Positions 16,630 through 23,980 of a DNA stretch of 39,254 nt are shown here, piece by piece. Within the stretch, counting starts at the first letter, position 1. The number at the start of each line of letters is the position of its first letter. Where the stretch lies: the NCBI GenBank assembly GCA_016212885.1, contig JACRDO010000103.1:1-39254 (forward strand), read 5' to 3'. The stretch comes from Elusimicrobiota bacterium. Its GTDB lineage: Bacteria > Elusimicrobiota > Elusimicrobia > UBA1565. A model generated the notes under the pieces. It ran no database searches, was not told the origin of the DNA, and worked only from the letters and a program-made list of their open reading frames with translations. Position numbers and translations under genes: made by a program.

Positions 16630-17742
16630 TCAACGGCTCTTCATCAGCCGGCGCCTCTGCGACGGAAGGAAGCGCCGCCACAGCCGGCCCTTAAGCCGCT
16701 TCCTGGCCCCGGCAGGATCGAGCCCGCCCGCGGCGAAGGCGCAGAGCAACTCCACGGCGCCTAGGAAGTCCCGCTTGTCAATCGTCTCGCAGGCGACGCC
16801 GTGCGCGCCGTTGTTGTGGTAGTTGCCGAGCGGCAGGGCGATGCAGAGGGCCCTGTAGCCAGCCAGGCAGAACACCGTGGCCTCGCAGGCGCCTCCGTCC
16901 ATGAGCTTGCGCTGGAAAAGGAAGCCTTTCCGGGACCGCTGAAGCCCTTGGGCGGCCTCCACGCAGGCCGCGGCCAGGTCCGCGTCGAACACGCTCGCCT
17001 TGTCGCCGACGCGGATGACGGGGCCCGCGCCCTGCGCCACCCCGGCGATGGCCTTGCTGCACTCCAGGACGATCACGGGCCGGCGCCCGGGCACGGTTCC
17101 GTTCTCGACCGCGGCGAAGGCGCCCTTGAAGCCTCCCTCCTCGGCCCGGGTGAAGACGGCCAGAGCGTCCGCATGCGCGCGGCCGGCCGCGAGACGGAGG
17201 AGGCAGGCCGCGATCGCGGCGCAGCCCGCCGCGTCGTCGAGCTCCTTGGAATGGATGAGCGTGCCTTTCAGGGCGAAGGGCGCCAGGTCCGCGTAGCCGA
17301 AGAAGCCCGGCCGGGTCCCGGAGGGGACGCGGAGCAGGATCTCGGCGGTCTTCGTCCCGGGCTTGCGGCCGTCGCCCTTTAGGACCACGGCGGTCCCGAA
17401 GCGCTCACCGGCTTTAGGCCACAGCGCGAGCCTCAGGCCCTTTAGGTCGAAGACCGGCACCTGGCCCAGCCAGCGGCCGCGGGCCTTGCGCCCTTGGACG
17501 GAGAGCACCTCGAAGCCCGGATGGTCCATGTGCGCGGTGAACGCCACCGGCTTCGCGCGGCCCCGGCGATAATGCGCGACCAGGTTCCCGGAGGGATCGA
17601 TCCTGCACTGGATGCCGGCCGACTCTAGGGCGCGGCGAAGCGCGGAGCGCATTCGATGCTCGAAATACGGCGCGGTCGGCTCCCGCAGGAGGCCGGAGAG
17701 GACTTCCATGCTCCGGCGCGCGTCGACGGGGGGCGGATTCAT
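16630..17742 (-). CDS. M42-family metallo-aminopeptidase
   Basis: 370 residues from the ATG at 17740-17742 with AAGGAA upstream. The frame is open further upstream, but that part overlaps the zinc-ribbon gene and is not M42-like. M42 enzymes are cytosolic, often self-compartmentalising aminopeptidases with two metal ions. Matching metal and catalytic motifs are HMDHPG, KELDDAAG, RAEEGGFKG, the LECSK segment, and GNYHNNGAHG near the end. It starts 3 bases after the zinc-ribbon gene's stop, so the two form an operon. Substrate peptides are unknown. Confidence 0.85.
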   Translation of the reverse strand: MNPPPVDARRSMEVLSGLLREPTAPYFEHRMRSALRRALESAGIQCRIDPSGNLVAHYRRGRAKPVAFTAHMDHPGFEVLSVQGRKARGRWLGQVPVFDLKGLRLALWPKAGERFGTAVVLKGDGRKPGTKTAEILLRVPSGTRPGFFGYADLAPFALKGTLIHSKELDDAAGCAAIAACLLRLAAGRAHADALAVFTRAEEGGFKGAFAAVENGTVPGRRPVIVLECSKAIAGVAQGAGPVIRVGDKASVFDADLAAACVEAAQGLQRSRKGFLFQRKLMDGGACEATVFCLAGYRALCIALPLGNYHNNGAHGVACETIDKRDFLGAVELLCAFAAGGLDPAGARKRLKGRLWRRFLPSQRRRLMKSR

Positions 17743-17744
17743 GG

Positions 17745-18023
17745 TCAAGATTCCTTCACGCCCGTGCCGTTGCACTCCGCGCAAAGCTCCTCGGAGACCA
17801 TGCCGCGGCCTTTGCACTTCGGGCAGGTAGGCTGCAGACGGATCTGGGGTTTGGCGGCCCTGCGCTGGGGAGGCCGGAGATCGGGCTGGCCCGGCTTCTT
17901 GGCCCATGGGGAGGTGCGCTTGGCCTGGCAGGATCGGCAGAACCGCGGGCAGTCCTCAAAGCCTGCGACCGTCTCCGTCACCATCTTCCCGCAGCCCGCG
18001 CATTTGAATTCATAAGTCCGCAT
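17745..18023 (-). CDS. Double zinc-ribbon protein with a DnaJ-like CxxCxGxG pair
   Basis: 92 residues. The N-terminal part (YEFKCAGCGK ... CPRFCRSC) is a short zinc ribbon of the FmdB/regulatory type. The C-terminal part (CPKCKGRG ... CAECNGTG) is like one half of the DnaJ cysteine-rich zinc finger, joined by a basic Pro-rich linker. The start has AAGGAG about 8 bases upstream. A possible extended -10 (TGA-TAGAAT) lies near 18075-18083. It precedes the M42 peptidase. It may bind nucleic acid or protein; the function is not known. Confidence 0.75.
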   Translation of the reverse strand: MRTYEFKCAGCGKMVTETVAGFEDCPRFCRSCQAKRTSPWAKKPGQPDLRPPQRRAAKPQIRLQPTCPKCKGRGMVSEELCAECNGTGVKES

Positions 18024-18080
18024 GGCAGCTCCTTGTCAAGACGTTGCGCCGACGACGAAACGCGCGACGGGCCAATTCTA

Positions 18081-18731
18081 TCATATGGGGGGACTTGCCG
18101 GCCGGCTGCTGCGCCCGGTCATCCCTATTGCCTTCAGTTTCTTTATTACACCTGCCCGTATCCTGTTATCAGGGATTTCCTTCGCCCAATATTCCGCTTT
18201 TTTAAAACTGAATGATGAAGTAAAAAATAGTTCCGGGAATTCCGCATACTGCTTTTTCCTGCGTGTGGAAAGGTAAAGGCCGTCAATCAATGCTTTCTCC
18301 GGTTCAGCCATCAAAAAAGAGCCCGTTCCTTTATACCAGTCAAACCCCCGGAAAAACGACGGAGCAATTTGATGAACGGAATATACCCCCAATTTTGTCC
18401 GGATCTTCCGCGAGTGAGTTGTTGACGCCAGCGTAACAAACTGCGGTATCTGCTCTATAATGCCGTGCGCATGCAGAGCGCTGATGAACGAAACATAAGC
18501 CCGGGACCTGGGGAACAAAAAAGGAACGGCCGCGAAACTGTGCATTTGTTCATTGCCTGCCTCGCCCCACACTCCGCGGCAGAGTTTGATGACCAGCCCT
18601 TGCCTCTCAAGGCAGTTCAACGCCTGCGTAACCGAAGAAAGGGATTTCCCGGACAATGCGGACAATTCACGAGTTGTGAAAATAGGCCGCTTCAATTGCC
18701 TGATGTATTTCCACAGCGGCTGATTAGCCAT
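18081..18731 (-). CDS. abiEi: AbiEi-family type IV antitoxin
   Basis: 216 residues. An N-terminal winged helix (about 15-60, TTRELSALSGKSLSSVTQALNCLERQGLV) is followed by the AbiEi C-terminal region (RAYVSFISALHAHGIIEQIPQ, then EPEKALIDGLYL). AbiEi antitoxins repress their own promoter through the winged helix and counter the AbiEii nucleotidyltransferase. It overlaps the toxin gene by 8 bases and lies downstream of it. In the AbiE systems I know the antitoxin comes first. The last 12 or so residues (GRSSRPASPPI) are read from GC-rich flanking DNA, so the natural C-terminus may have been changed at the island edge. Confidence 0.82.
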   Translation of the reverse strand: MANQPLWKYIRQLKRPIFTTRELSALSGKSLSSVTQALNCLERQGLVIKLCRGVWGEAGNEQMHSFAAVPFLFPRSRAYVSFISALHAHGIIEQIPQFVTLASTTHSRKIRTKLGVYSVHQIAPSFFRGFDWYKGTGSFLMAEPEKALIDGLYLSTRRKKQYAEFPELFFTSSFSFKKAEYWAKEIPDNRIRAGVIKKLKAIGMTGRSSRPASPPI

Positions 18732-19509
18732 TTGACGTCATGCTCTCGATGAAATCAGTCGCCTTCAGGACTATTCCGTCCCAGGCCGAAGCTGAATCGT
18801 AAACGCTTTGCTCCTCCGGCCGGAGATAATTCAGCACAGTATCTCTGAACCTGCCGAAGCTGACGGAAAAAGCGCTGTCGCAGGATTTTTTGATCGTGTC
18901 ATGGTCCAAGGCCCGCATACCCCGTGCTGGAGGCCTGGACTGGGGGATAAGCATGTAGATGTCAAAGATGTCCCGGGCCTGCGGCACGGCCCTTGAAGCG
19001 AGCGCACCTATTTTCTGAAGCATGGCCGACTCGGCGTCATAATGGGGAACCAGCAGGGGAGGAAGCCTGTAGGCGCGCAAAACCGCGTCGGAAACCGGTT
19101 CCGCCGGAGCATGACCGCTGAAACCCCTCCTGGAAAATTCTATCTTGGTGAAAAGATCAATTCCCGCGGAATTTGCAAGGTGCGCCTTGAACCTCTGGGT
19201 TGTTTCCGTTTGCTTGGCCTTTGAAATGTCGGGCGGCGCGACTTTGACTATGCCGAAAGGTTTAAGCCCGTCATGAAAGGAAGAAGCCCGCAGGATGTTC
19301 ATTACACAGTCCCTTGCCGCTATCATATTTATATTTTTGATATCCAGGTCCAGGTCTTCCGAATAGCGCGGGCTTTTGAAGAAAAAACGGAGATTCGCGC
19401 CGCCTTTTAGAGCGTAATCAGCCGGCTTGAGCTTTCTGCCGAGCCAGCGCAGAAATTCCAGATGAAAGACTTCCCGTAATTCCAAATCGTTGCGGATATG
19501 GCCGTTCAT
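18724..19509 (-). CDS. abiEii: AbiEii/AbiGii-family nucleotidyltransferase toxin
   Basis: 261 residues from the ATG at 19507-19509, with AAGGA just upstream. A longer frame starting at 19548 lacks a ribosome site. The nucleotidyltransferase core is clear: KGGANLRFFF (about 35-44) then SEDLDLDI (about 50-57), the GG...S-x-D-x-D signature. The AbiEii fold continues with the helical half that includes ESAMLQKIGALASR and ARDIFDIYML. Such toxins modify tRNA or other targets and can abort phage infection (family knowledge). GC content is clearly lower than in the neighbours, suggesting recent transfer. Confidence 0.85.
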   Translation of the reverse strand: MNGHIRNDLELREVFHLEFLRWLGRKLKPADYALKGGANLRFFFKSPRYSEDLDLDIKNINMIAARDCVMNILRASSFHDGLKPFGIVKVAPPDISKAKQTETTQRFKAHLANSAGIDLFTKIEFSRRGFSGHAPAEPVSDAVLRAYRLPPLLVPHYDAESAMLQKIGALASRAVPQARDIFDIYMLIPQSRPPARGMRALDHDTIKKSCDSAFSVSFGRFRDTVLNYLRPEEQSVYDSASAWDGIVLKATDFIESMTSNG

Positions 19510-19553
19510 GCTTTCCTTGCCCCGTAAATTGAATTCCCGAAAAGGCAATATGA

Positions 19554-19582
19554 ATTATAGTTTAGTTTTTACTAAACTGCAA
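19554..19582 (-). promoter_or_regulatory. abiE promoter with an inverted-repeat operator in the spacer
   Basis: On the reverse strand: -35 TTGCAG (19582-19577), a 17-base spacer, -10 TATAAT (19559-19554). The spacer is almost filled by a perfect inverted repeat, AGTTTAGT (19559-19566) and ACTAAACT (19571-19578), with 4 bases between. A protein bound there would block polymerase, fitting autorepression by AbiEi. Confidence 0.7.
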
Positions 19583-19684
19583 TACATAATTAAAAGGGCT
19601 TTTCAATGCCCTGCCCGAAGCGCTTTCGGTCGCACGGTGCTACTCATGATGTTATCAATTCCACAAACCAGGACGCGGGCGCAG

Positions 19685-19713
19685 TTGCCCTCAGCAAAAA
19701 GTAGTGGTAAAAT
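19685..19713 (+). promoter_or_regulatory. Promoter candidate for the repeat/tRNA-Ala transcript
   Basis: TTGCCC (19685-19690), a 17-base spacer and TAAAAT (19708-19713) with TGG before it (extended -10). Transcription would start near 19720, at the first base of the first hairpin repeat. Confidence 0.5.
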
Positions 19714-19721
19714 GAATCGTT

Positions 19722-19768
19722 CGGCCTGCACATGCGCCTTCGGCGCAGTGCTGGCCCGCAGCAAGCGA
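19722..19768 (+). repeat. 47-base hairpin repeat, copy 1
   Basis: Identical to copy 2 (19784-19830), with a 62-base period. Inside, GGCC-T-GCAC-A-TGCGCC pairs with GGCGCA-GTGC-T-GGCC around a TTC loop, leaving one bulged A and one T-T mismatch. Confidence 0.8.
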
Positions 19769-19783
19769 GTTGCGAACGTTGGA

Positions 19784-19830
19784 CGGCCTGCACATGCGCC
19801 TTCGGCGCAGTGCTGGCCCGCAGCAAGCGA
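19784..19830 (+). repeat. 47-base hairpin repeat, copy 2
   Basis: A perfect copy of 19722-19768, separated from it by 15 bases and ending 17 bases before the tRNA-Ala. The identity suggests recent duplication or selection on the RNA structure. Confidence 0.8.
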
Positions 19831-19847
19831 AAAAACGACACAATAGC

Positions 19848-19923
19848 GGGCCTGTAGCTCAGCTGGGAGAGCGCCTGCATGGCATGCAGGAGGTCAACGG
19901 TTCGATCCCGTTCAGGTCCACCA
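19848..19923 (+). tRNA. tRNA-Ala (anticodon GGC)
   Basis: A 76-base cloverleaf with encoded CCA. Acceptor GGGCCTG/CAGGTCC, D arm GCTC, anticodon stem CCTGC/GCAGG with loop ATGGCAT (anticodon GGC), T arm with TTCGATC. Its 3' CCA at 19921-19923 is followed by a terminator. It is the only tRNA beside the AbiE island. Confidence 0.96.
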
Positions 19924-19927
19924 CTTC

Positions 19928-19965
19928 AACGACTCAAGCCCTCCTCGGAGGGCTTGAGTCGTTTT
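19928..19965 (+). terminator. Rho-independent terminator after tRNA-Ala
   Basis: A perfect 17-base inverted repeat (19928-19944 with 19947-19963), beginning AACGACTCAAG and ending with TTTT. It ends the tRNA-Ala transcript. Confidence 0.92.
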
Positions 19966-19989
19966 CATGGAGGCTTCCGAGACGGCTCC

Positions 19990-20235
19990 CTACTTCCTCC
20001 TCAGCCGCTCGTACGCTTCCTTGGCTTCCCGGTAGTGCCTTTCCCTGCGCCGGTTCCTCTTCCACTCCTCGAAATCAGCGGCCAACCTCAGCGCCCAGGC
20101 TCCGGCATAAAACAGGATCGCGACGGCGAGGCAGATGCCGGCGCCCCAGATCAGCCAGGAGGGGACCCCTCCGCCGCTGCCGCCGCCGGCCAGGGTCCCG
20201 GCCGCCGCGGCTCCCGCCAACCCTTTCGCTCCCAT
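19990..20235 (-). CDS. Small single-pass membrane protein
   Basis: 81 residues. A Gly/Ala-rich N-terminus, one membrane helix (about 27-50, WLIWGAGICLAVAILFYAGAW), then a very basic helical tail (EEWKRNRRRERHYREAKEAYERLRRK) suited to a cytosolic coiled coil. By the positive-inside rule the C-terminus is cytosolic. It diverges from the response regulator at 20311. No known family recognised. Confidence 0.6.
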   Translation of the reverse strand: MGAKGLAGAAAAGTLAGGGSGGGVPSWLIWGAGICLAVAILFYAGAWALRLAADFEEWKRNRRRERHYREAKEAYERLRRK

Positions 20236-20266
20236 GGCCTGGATATTCTACCACACAAAAAAACAC

Positions 20267-20295
20267 TTGACATGCGGTCGGGCCAAAACTACCAT
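20267..20295 (+). promoter_or_regulatory. Promoter of the response regulator
   Basis: TTGACA (20267-20272), a 17-base spacer and TACCAT (20290-20295). The start point would be about 9 bases before the ATG at 20311, with no Shine-Dalgarno, so the leader is very short. Confidence 0.6.
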
Positions 20296-20310
20296 TACGT
20301 GCAACGGCCC

Positions 20311-20676
20311 ATGCCAAAGAAAATCCTGGTCATCGAAGACGAGCCCGGCTACCAGGACCTCATGAAGTTCGTCTTCAAGGACTACGATCTCTCCATCTGC
20401 GGCGCCATCGAGGACATCGAAAAGAACTTCCCGGGCGTGAAGTTCGACCTCATCATCTGCGACATCAACCTCGGCGGGGCTTCCGGCTTCGAGTACCTCG
20501 TCCGCATGCGGCGCGAAGGGGTGACCGAGAACCTTCCGTTCATCCTCTGGTCCAGCAGCGACACCCCTGAGAACCGCGAGAAAGCCGCGGAGCTCGGGGC
20601 CGCGGGCTTCCTCTCCAAGCCCTTCAAGACCGAAGCCGTCCAGCAGATGGTCGCCCTGCTCCTGCAGGCGCCCTAG
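20311..20676 (+). CDS. Stand-alone response regulator receiver protein
   Basis: 121 residues, a bare CheY-like receiver with no output domain. The acidic pocket is E9/D10, the phospho-acceptor is D51 (IICDINLGG), the switch Ser/Thr lies in LWSSSD (about 80-84), and the conserved Lys is K103 (LSKPF). It would act by protein contact, as CheY or a phosphorelay shuttle does. The start is the ATG at 20311 (MPKKILVIEDE). A longer upstream frame is not receiver-like. Its stop shares CTAG with the stop of the convergent M20 gene. No histidine kinase is in the window. Confidence 0.9.
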   Translation: MPKKILVIEDEPGYQDLMKFVFKDYDLSICGAIEDIEKNFPGVKFDLIICDINLGGASGFEYLVRMRREGVTENLPFILWSSSDTPENREKAAELGAAGFLSKPFKTEAVQQMVALLLQAP

Positions 20677-22052
20677 AGTCTGGCCAGCTCGTCGTAGAGG
20701 TGGACCGAGGAGCGGATAGCCTTCTGCAGGTCCGCGAGGTCGAGGCTTTCGTTCTCCGAATGGGCGTTGCTGTATGGGTCCTCGACGCCGATGAGCAGTG
20801 CCGGGGCTCCGCCCAAGGCCTTGGAAAAAGGGCCCACGAACGGGATCGAGCCGCCCGTGCCGATGTAGACGGCCCGGCGGCCGTAGCCCTTGCTCAGGGC
20901 CCGCCCAGCTGCTTGGAAGACCTTGCCTAAGGGGTCGGTGCCCCACCAATGGCCGGAAGCGACCTTTCGGATCTCCACCTTCACGCCCCAGGGCGCGTTC
21001 TTCTTGAGATGGCCGATCAGGAGCCGGAGCGCCTTGCCCTCGTCCATGTCGGGCACGGTGCGGACCCCGATGCGGCACCACACCCCGTCGTTGATGATGT
21101 TGGCGCAGTCCTTGCGGGAGGAGGCCGCGATCGCGTTGACCGAGACGGAGGGCAGGCGCCACATCTTCTCGGGAGGCGAGGCCTTCCCGCCGATGATGTC
21201 CACGCCGGGCAGCATGCCCGCCTGGGAGCGGTAGAGCGCCTCCGTGTAACGCAGGGACGCGTAGCTCTCCTTCTCCACCTTGTTGAGCGGGCGCACGTCG
21301 TCGTAGATGCCCTTGATCGCGATGCCGCCCTTCGGGCCGCTCAAGCTCGCGATCATCTTCGACAAGGCTATGACCGGGTCCGGGACCGGCCCGCCCCAAA
21401 TACCCGAGTGCAGGGACTGCCGGATCGAGCGCACCGTCACGTCCACCGCCACGAGCCCGCGCAGGGAGGTCGTCATGCTCGGGACCCCCGTCTTGTGGTT
21501 GCCCGAGTCCGCGATGACGAGGACGTCCGCCTTGAGCAACCCCGCGTAGCGCTTGAGGAAGAGGGGCTGGTTGTCCGAGCCGACCTCCTCGTCGCCTTCG
21601 ATCAGGAGCTTCACGTTGAGCGGGAGCGAGCCCGCGGTCTTCAGATACGCCTCGATGGAGGCCGCGTGCACGAGGATGCCGGCCTTGTCGTCCGCCGCGC
21701 CCCGGCCGAAGAGCCGTCCGCCGCGCCGGGTGGCCCGGTACGGGGGGGACTTCCATTTCTTCTCGTTCCCGACGGGCTGAACGTCGTGATGGGCGTAGAG
21801 CAGAACCGTCGGCTTGCCCGGCGCGCGCAGCCAGTCCGCGTAGACGTAGGGGTGCGACTTGGCGACCTTCAGGAGCTGGACGTGCTCTAAGCCCGACCTT
21901 CGGAAGAGGTCGGCCACGCCCTTGGCGGAGCGGACGAGCTCCTCCGGCGGGAATCCGGGGAAAGAGCAGCTCGGGACCGCGACGAGCTTGGCGAGTTCGG
22001 AGACGTACCGCTCGCGGGACTTCTCGGCATGGCGCAGCGCGGCGTCCAGCAT
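20673..22052 (-). CDS. M20-family dipeptidase
   Basis: 459 residues from the ATG at 22050-22052, with GGAGG 8 bases upstream. M20 enzymes are zinc dipeptidases or deacylases. Key motifs: LLYAHHDVQPVG (metal His and Asp), GRGAADDKAG (bridging Asp), EGDEEVGS (catalytic Glu-Glu), and a C-terminal SIPFVGPF followed by NAHSENE with the last metal His. The dimerisation domain is inserted between. It fits the cytosolic carnosinase-type dipeptidase subfamily. It lies 25 bases after the regulator/MBL fusion gene and may be cotranscribed with it. Confidence 0.9.
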   Translation of the reverse strand: MLDAALRHAEKSRERYVSELAKLVAVPSCSFPGFPPEELVRSAKGVADLFRRSGLEHVQLLKVAKSHPYVYADWLRAPGKPTVLLYAHHDVQPVGNEKKWKSPPYRATRRGGRLFGRGAADDKAGILVHAASIEAYLKTAGSLPLNVKLLIEGDEEVGSDNQPLFLKRYAGLLKADVLVIADSGNHKTGVPSMTTSLRGLVAVDVTVRSIRQSLHSGIWGGPVPDPVIALSKMIASLSGPKGGIAIKGIYDDVRPLNKVEKESYASLRYTEALYRSQAGMLPGVDIIGGKASPPEKMWRLPSVSVNAIAASSRKDCANIINDGVWCRIGVRTVPDMDEGKALRLLIGHLKKNAPWGVKVEIRKVASGHWWGTDPLGKVFQAAGRALSKGYGRRAVYIGTGGSIPFVGPFSKALGGAPALLIGVEDPYSNAHSENESLDLADLQKAIRSSVHLYDELARL

Positions 22053-22077
22053 GGGATCCTCCAAGGGTCTTGAAGCC

Positions 22078-23289
22078 TCATATCTCCAGGGCAAGCCCGT
22101 CCCGCACCACGGCGCACGGGATCTGGACGCCCTTCCCTTCCAAGGCGGCTTTGGCGTCGGCCTCCATCTTCTCCAGGACCGCGTCCGGATAGGACGGGTC
22201 CGCGTGGATTAGCAAAAGGTAGCGCACCTCGTTGTCCGCGGCGAATTCGGCGGCGTTGACGACGCTCGAGTGCCCCTCGTCCCTGTGCTGGGCGTAGTCG
22301 GCGTCGGTATAGCGGCCGTCGTGGATCAGCAGATCCGCGGCCCGGACCATGCGGCCGACCTTCTCGTCGTAGTCCTGCAGGGCGGTCGCGGCCTCGCCGT
22401 AGAGCTCGGTATCCGGGCAGTAGACGATGCGCCGCCCGCCGAGCTCCAGGACGTAGCCCAGCGTCGTCGTCGGATGGTTCGCGTAGAACGGGGAGATCCT
22501 CAACCCCTGCGCGAGCTCGTAGCTCTCCTCGCGCACCTCATGGACCTGGATCTTGGCCTTGATCGGCCGCTTGTCGGTCCCCATGGACTTGGACATGGCC
22601 TCTTTCAGGAGCGCCGTGATCTTCTTCTCCGGTTCGCTCGGCCCGATGATGTGCAGATGGAAGGACTCCTCCCTCAGCAGCGGGAGCGCGCCGAGCCCGC
22701 TGACGTGGTCTAAGTGGAAATGGGTGATGAGGAGCCAGGCTTCCTTGTGGCGGCCCTCTTTGAGTATCTCGGCGCCCAGAGCCGCCGCGCCTTTGGAGGC
22801 GTCCAGGATGAAGAGCCGGCCCAGGGCCTCGGCGCAGAGGCAGGGCGTCGAGTCGGCCTCGCGCCGGCCCCAGGCGCGGACCTTGACCGTCGTTTTTTGG
22901 GATGTTCCGCCTTTGCCTTGCGGCTCGCCGATGAGCGTCTTGATCTGCTTGGGGAAGTCCTTGAGATCGTAGGGCTTCTTGATGAACATGTCCGCCCCGT
23001 AGCTCTTGGCGCGCTCCATCTCGGCCTTGAACGTCTTGGCGGAGACGATCGCGACCTTCGTCTGCGCGGTCTGCGGGTCGCTCTTGATCTGGTGGAGAAT
23101 GCTCAGCCCGTCGATGCCCGGCATGAGGATATCGAGCATGACCAGCCGGGGCTTGCGGTCCTTGACCGTGGATAGAGCCAGGCGGCTGTCCGTGACGAGC
23201 TCCGCGGAGAAGCCCGCGTCCTTGAGGACCTCCAGGGAGAGGTTGCCCACCATCGGGTCGTCATCGACAATGACGATCTCAACACCCAT
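22078..23289 (-). CDS. Response regulator receiver fused to a metallo-beta-lactamase-fold hydrolase
   Basis: 403 residues. Residues 1-120 form a receiver: acidic residues D10-D12, phospho-Asp D53 (VMLDILMPG), S83 and K105 (IKKPY). After a short linker, residues 135-403 are an MBL-fold domain with HFHLDH (190-195), a later His in the ANHPTTTLGYVL segment, the Asp of YCPDTE, and a final His in LLLIHADPSY. This is the zinc-site set of RNase Z/cAMP-phosphodiesterase-like and related hydrolases. Phosphorylation could gate a hydrolase, an unusual output. It diverges from rsmD across 28 bases. Confidence 0.85.
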   Translation of the reverse strand: MGVEIVIVDDDPMVGNLSLEVLKDAGFSAELVTDSRLALSTVKDRKPRLVMLDILMPGIDGLSILHQIKSDPQTAQTKVAIVSAKTFKAEMERAKSYGADMFIKKPYDLKDFPKQIKTLIGEPQGKGGTSQKTTVKVRAWGRREADSTPCLCAEALGRLFILDASKGAAALGAEILKEGRHKEAWLLITHFHLDHVSGLGALPLLREESFHLHIIGPSEPEKKITALLKEAMSKSMGTDKRPIKAKIQVHEVREESYELAQGLRISPFYANHPTTTLGYVLELGGRRIVYCPDTELYGEAATALQDYDEKVGRMVRAADLLIHDGRYTDADYAQHRDEGHSSVVNAAEFAADNEVRYLLLIHADPSYPDAVLEKMEADAKAALEGKGVQIPCAVVRDGLALEI

Positions 23290-23303
23290 GATGGGGTATA
23301 TCT

Positions 23304-23309
23304 TATAAT
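23304..23309 (+). promoter_or_regulatory. TATAAT -10 box of rsmD, 8 bases from the ATG
   Basis: A perfect TATAAT ends 8 bases before the rsmD ATG, with no Shine-Dalgarno. It lies in an AT-rich, partly self-complementary stretch (23297-23311) shared with the divergent fusion gene, which may use TATAAG on the other strand. Confidence 0.5.
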
Positions 23310-23317
23310 ATCAGCGC

Positions 23318-23896
23318 ATGAGAATCATCGCAGGCAGCGCCCGCGGACGCAAGATCCTGTCGGTTCCAAAGGATTCGGGGGTCAAGCCCATCTCCGGCCG
23401 CATCAAGCAGTCCCTCTTCGACATCCTCCGCCCGAAGGCCCCGGGCTCGCGCTTTCTGGACCTTTTCGCGGGGACCGGCGCGGTCGGCCTGGAAGCCCTC
23501 TCGCGCGGCGCCCAGAGCGTGGTCTTCGTGGAGCTCGACAAGCGCTGCGCGGCGGTCATCGAGAAGAACCTCGAGCGCTCCGGCTGGAGCGGCAAGGGCC
23601 GGGTCTTCCGGGCGAACATCCTGTCCCCGCTCACGTGGATCCCGTTCCGATCGGGAGTCGAGAAGTTCGACCTCATCTTCCTGGGCCCGCCTTATCGGGA
23701 CGCGTCGAACCGGCCCCTCTTCTACTGCAAGCCCGTGCTCGCGAACATCGCCTCCTCGCAATTGCTTGCCGACGACGGCTGGATCGCGGCCCAGCACCAC
23801 CAGAAGGAGATCCCTCCCGCGCCGGCCGGCTACGACCTGTTCCGCCAGCAGCGCTACGGCGACTCCCGCGTGAGCTTCTTCAAACGGAAGCCCTGA
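23318..23896 (+). CDS. rsmD: RsmD-like 16S rRNA guanine-N2 methyltransferase
   Basis: 192 residues, the normal length. RsmD methylates G966 of 16S rRNA in the assembling 30S subunit using S-adenosylmethionine. Seen are the N-terminal RIIAGSARGRKI, TSGR-like PISGRIKQSLFDIL, SAM motif I FLDLFAGTGAVGLEALSRGA (47-66), and VELDK. The catalytic motif is normally (D/N)PPY but here reads LGPPY, with G123 in the Asp position (GGC for GAC). That may be a sequence error or a real loss of activity. The start follows an 8-base gap from TATAAT. Confidence 0.88.
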   Translation: MRIIAGSARGRKILSVPKDSGVKPISGRIKQSLFDILRPKAPGSRFLDLFAGTGAVGLEALSRGAQSVVFVELDKRCAAVIEKNLERSGWSGKGRVFRANILSPLTWIPFRSGVEKFDLIFLGPPYRDASNRPLFYCKPVLANIASSQLLADDGWIAAQHHQKEIPPAPAGYDLFRQQRYGDSRVSFFKRKP

Positions 23897-23945
23897 ATTC
23901 ACATTACGCACAGAATCCGAGCACACATAACTCAGATTTCGCGGC

Positions 23946-23951
23946 TATAAT
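23946..23951 (+). promoter_or_regulatory. -10 box candidate for the prepilin gene
   Basis: A perfect TATAAT 29 bases before the prepilin ATG, leaving an ordinary leader with AGGAGG. The -35 at 17 bases is poor. Confidence 0.4.
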
Positions 23952-23980
23952 TGTATAGAGAGATTCAGGAGGAACCCTAA

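Larger units (their letters stand above)
19583..19847. other. Intergenic region between abiE and tRNA-Ala
   Basis: No gene is supported. The left part is AT-rich island DNA with the abiE promoter at its edge. The right part holds the tRNA promoter (19685-19713) and two 47-base hairpin repeats, described separately. Confidence 0.6.

Noticed and set aside
19722-19830. Integron attC sites or a short CRISPR array
   Set aside because: Only two copies, a 15-base spacer, no cassette ORF, no integrase or cas gene, and no clear RYYYAAC core at the outer ends.
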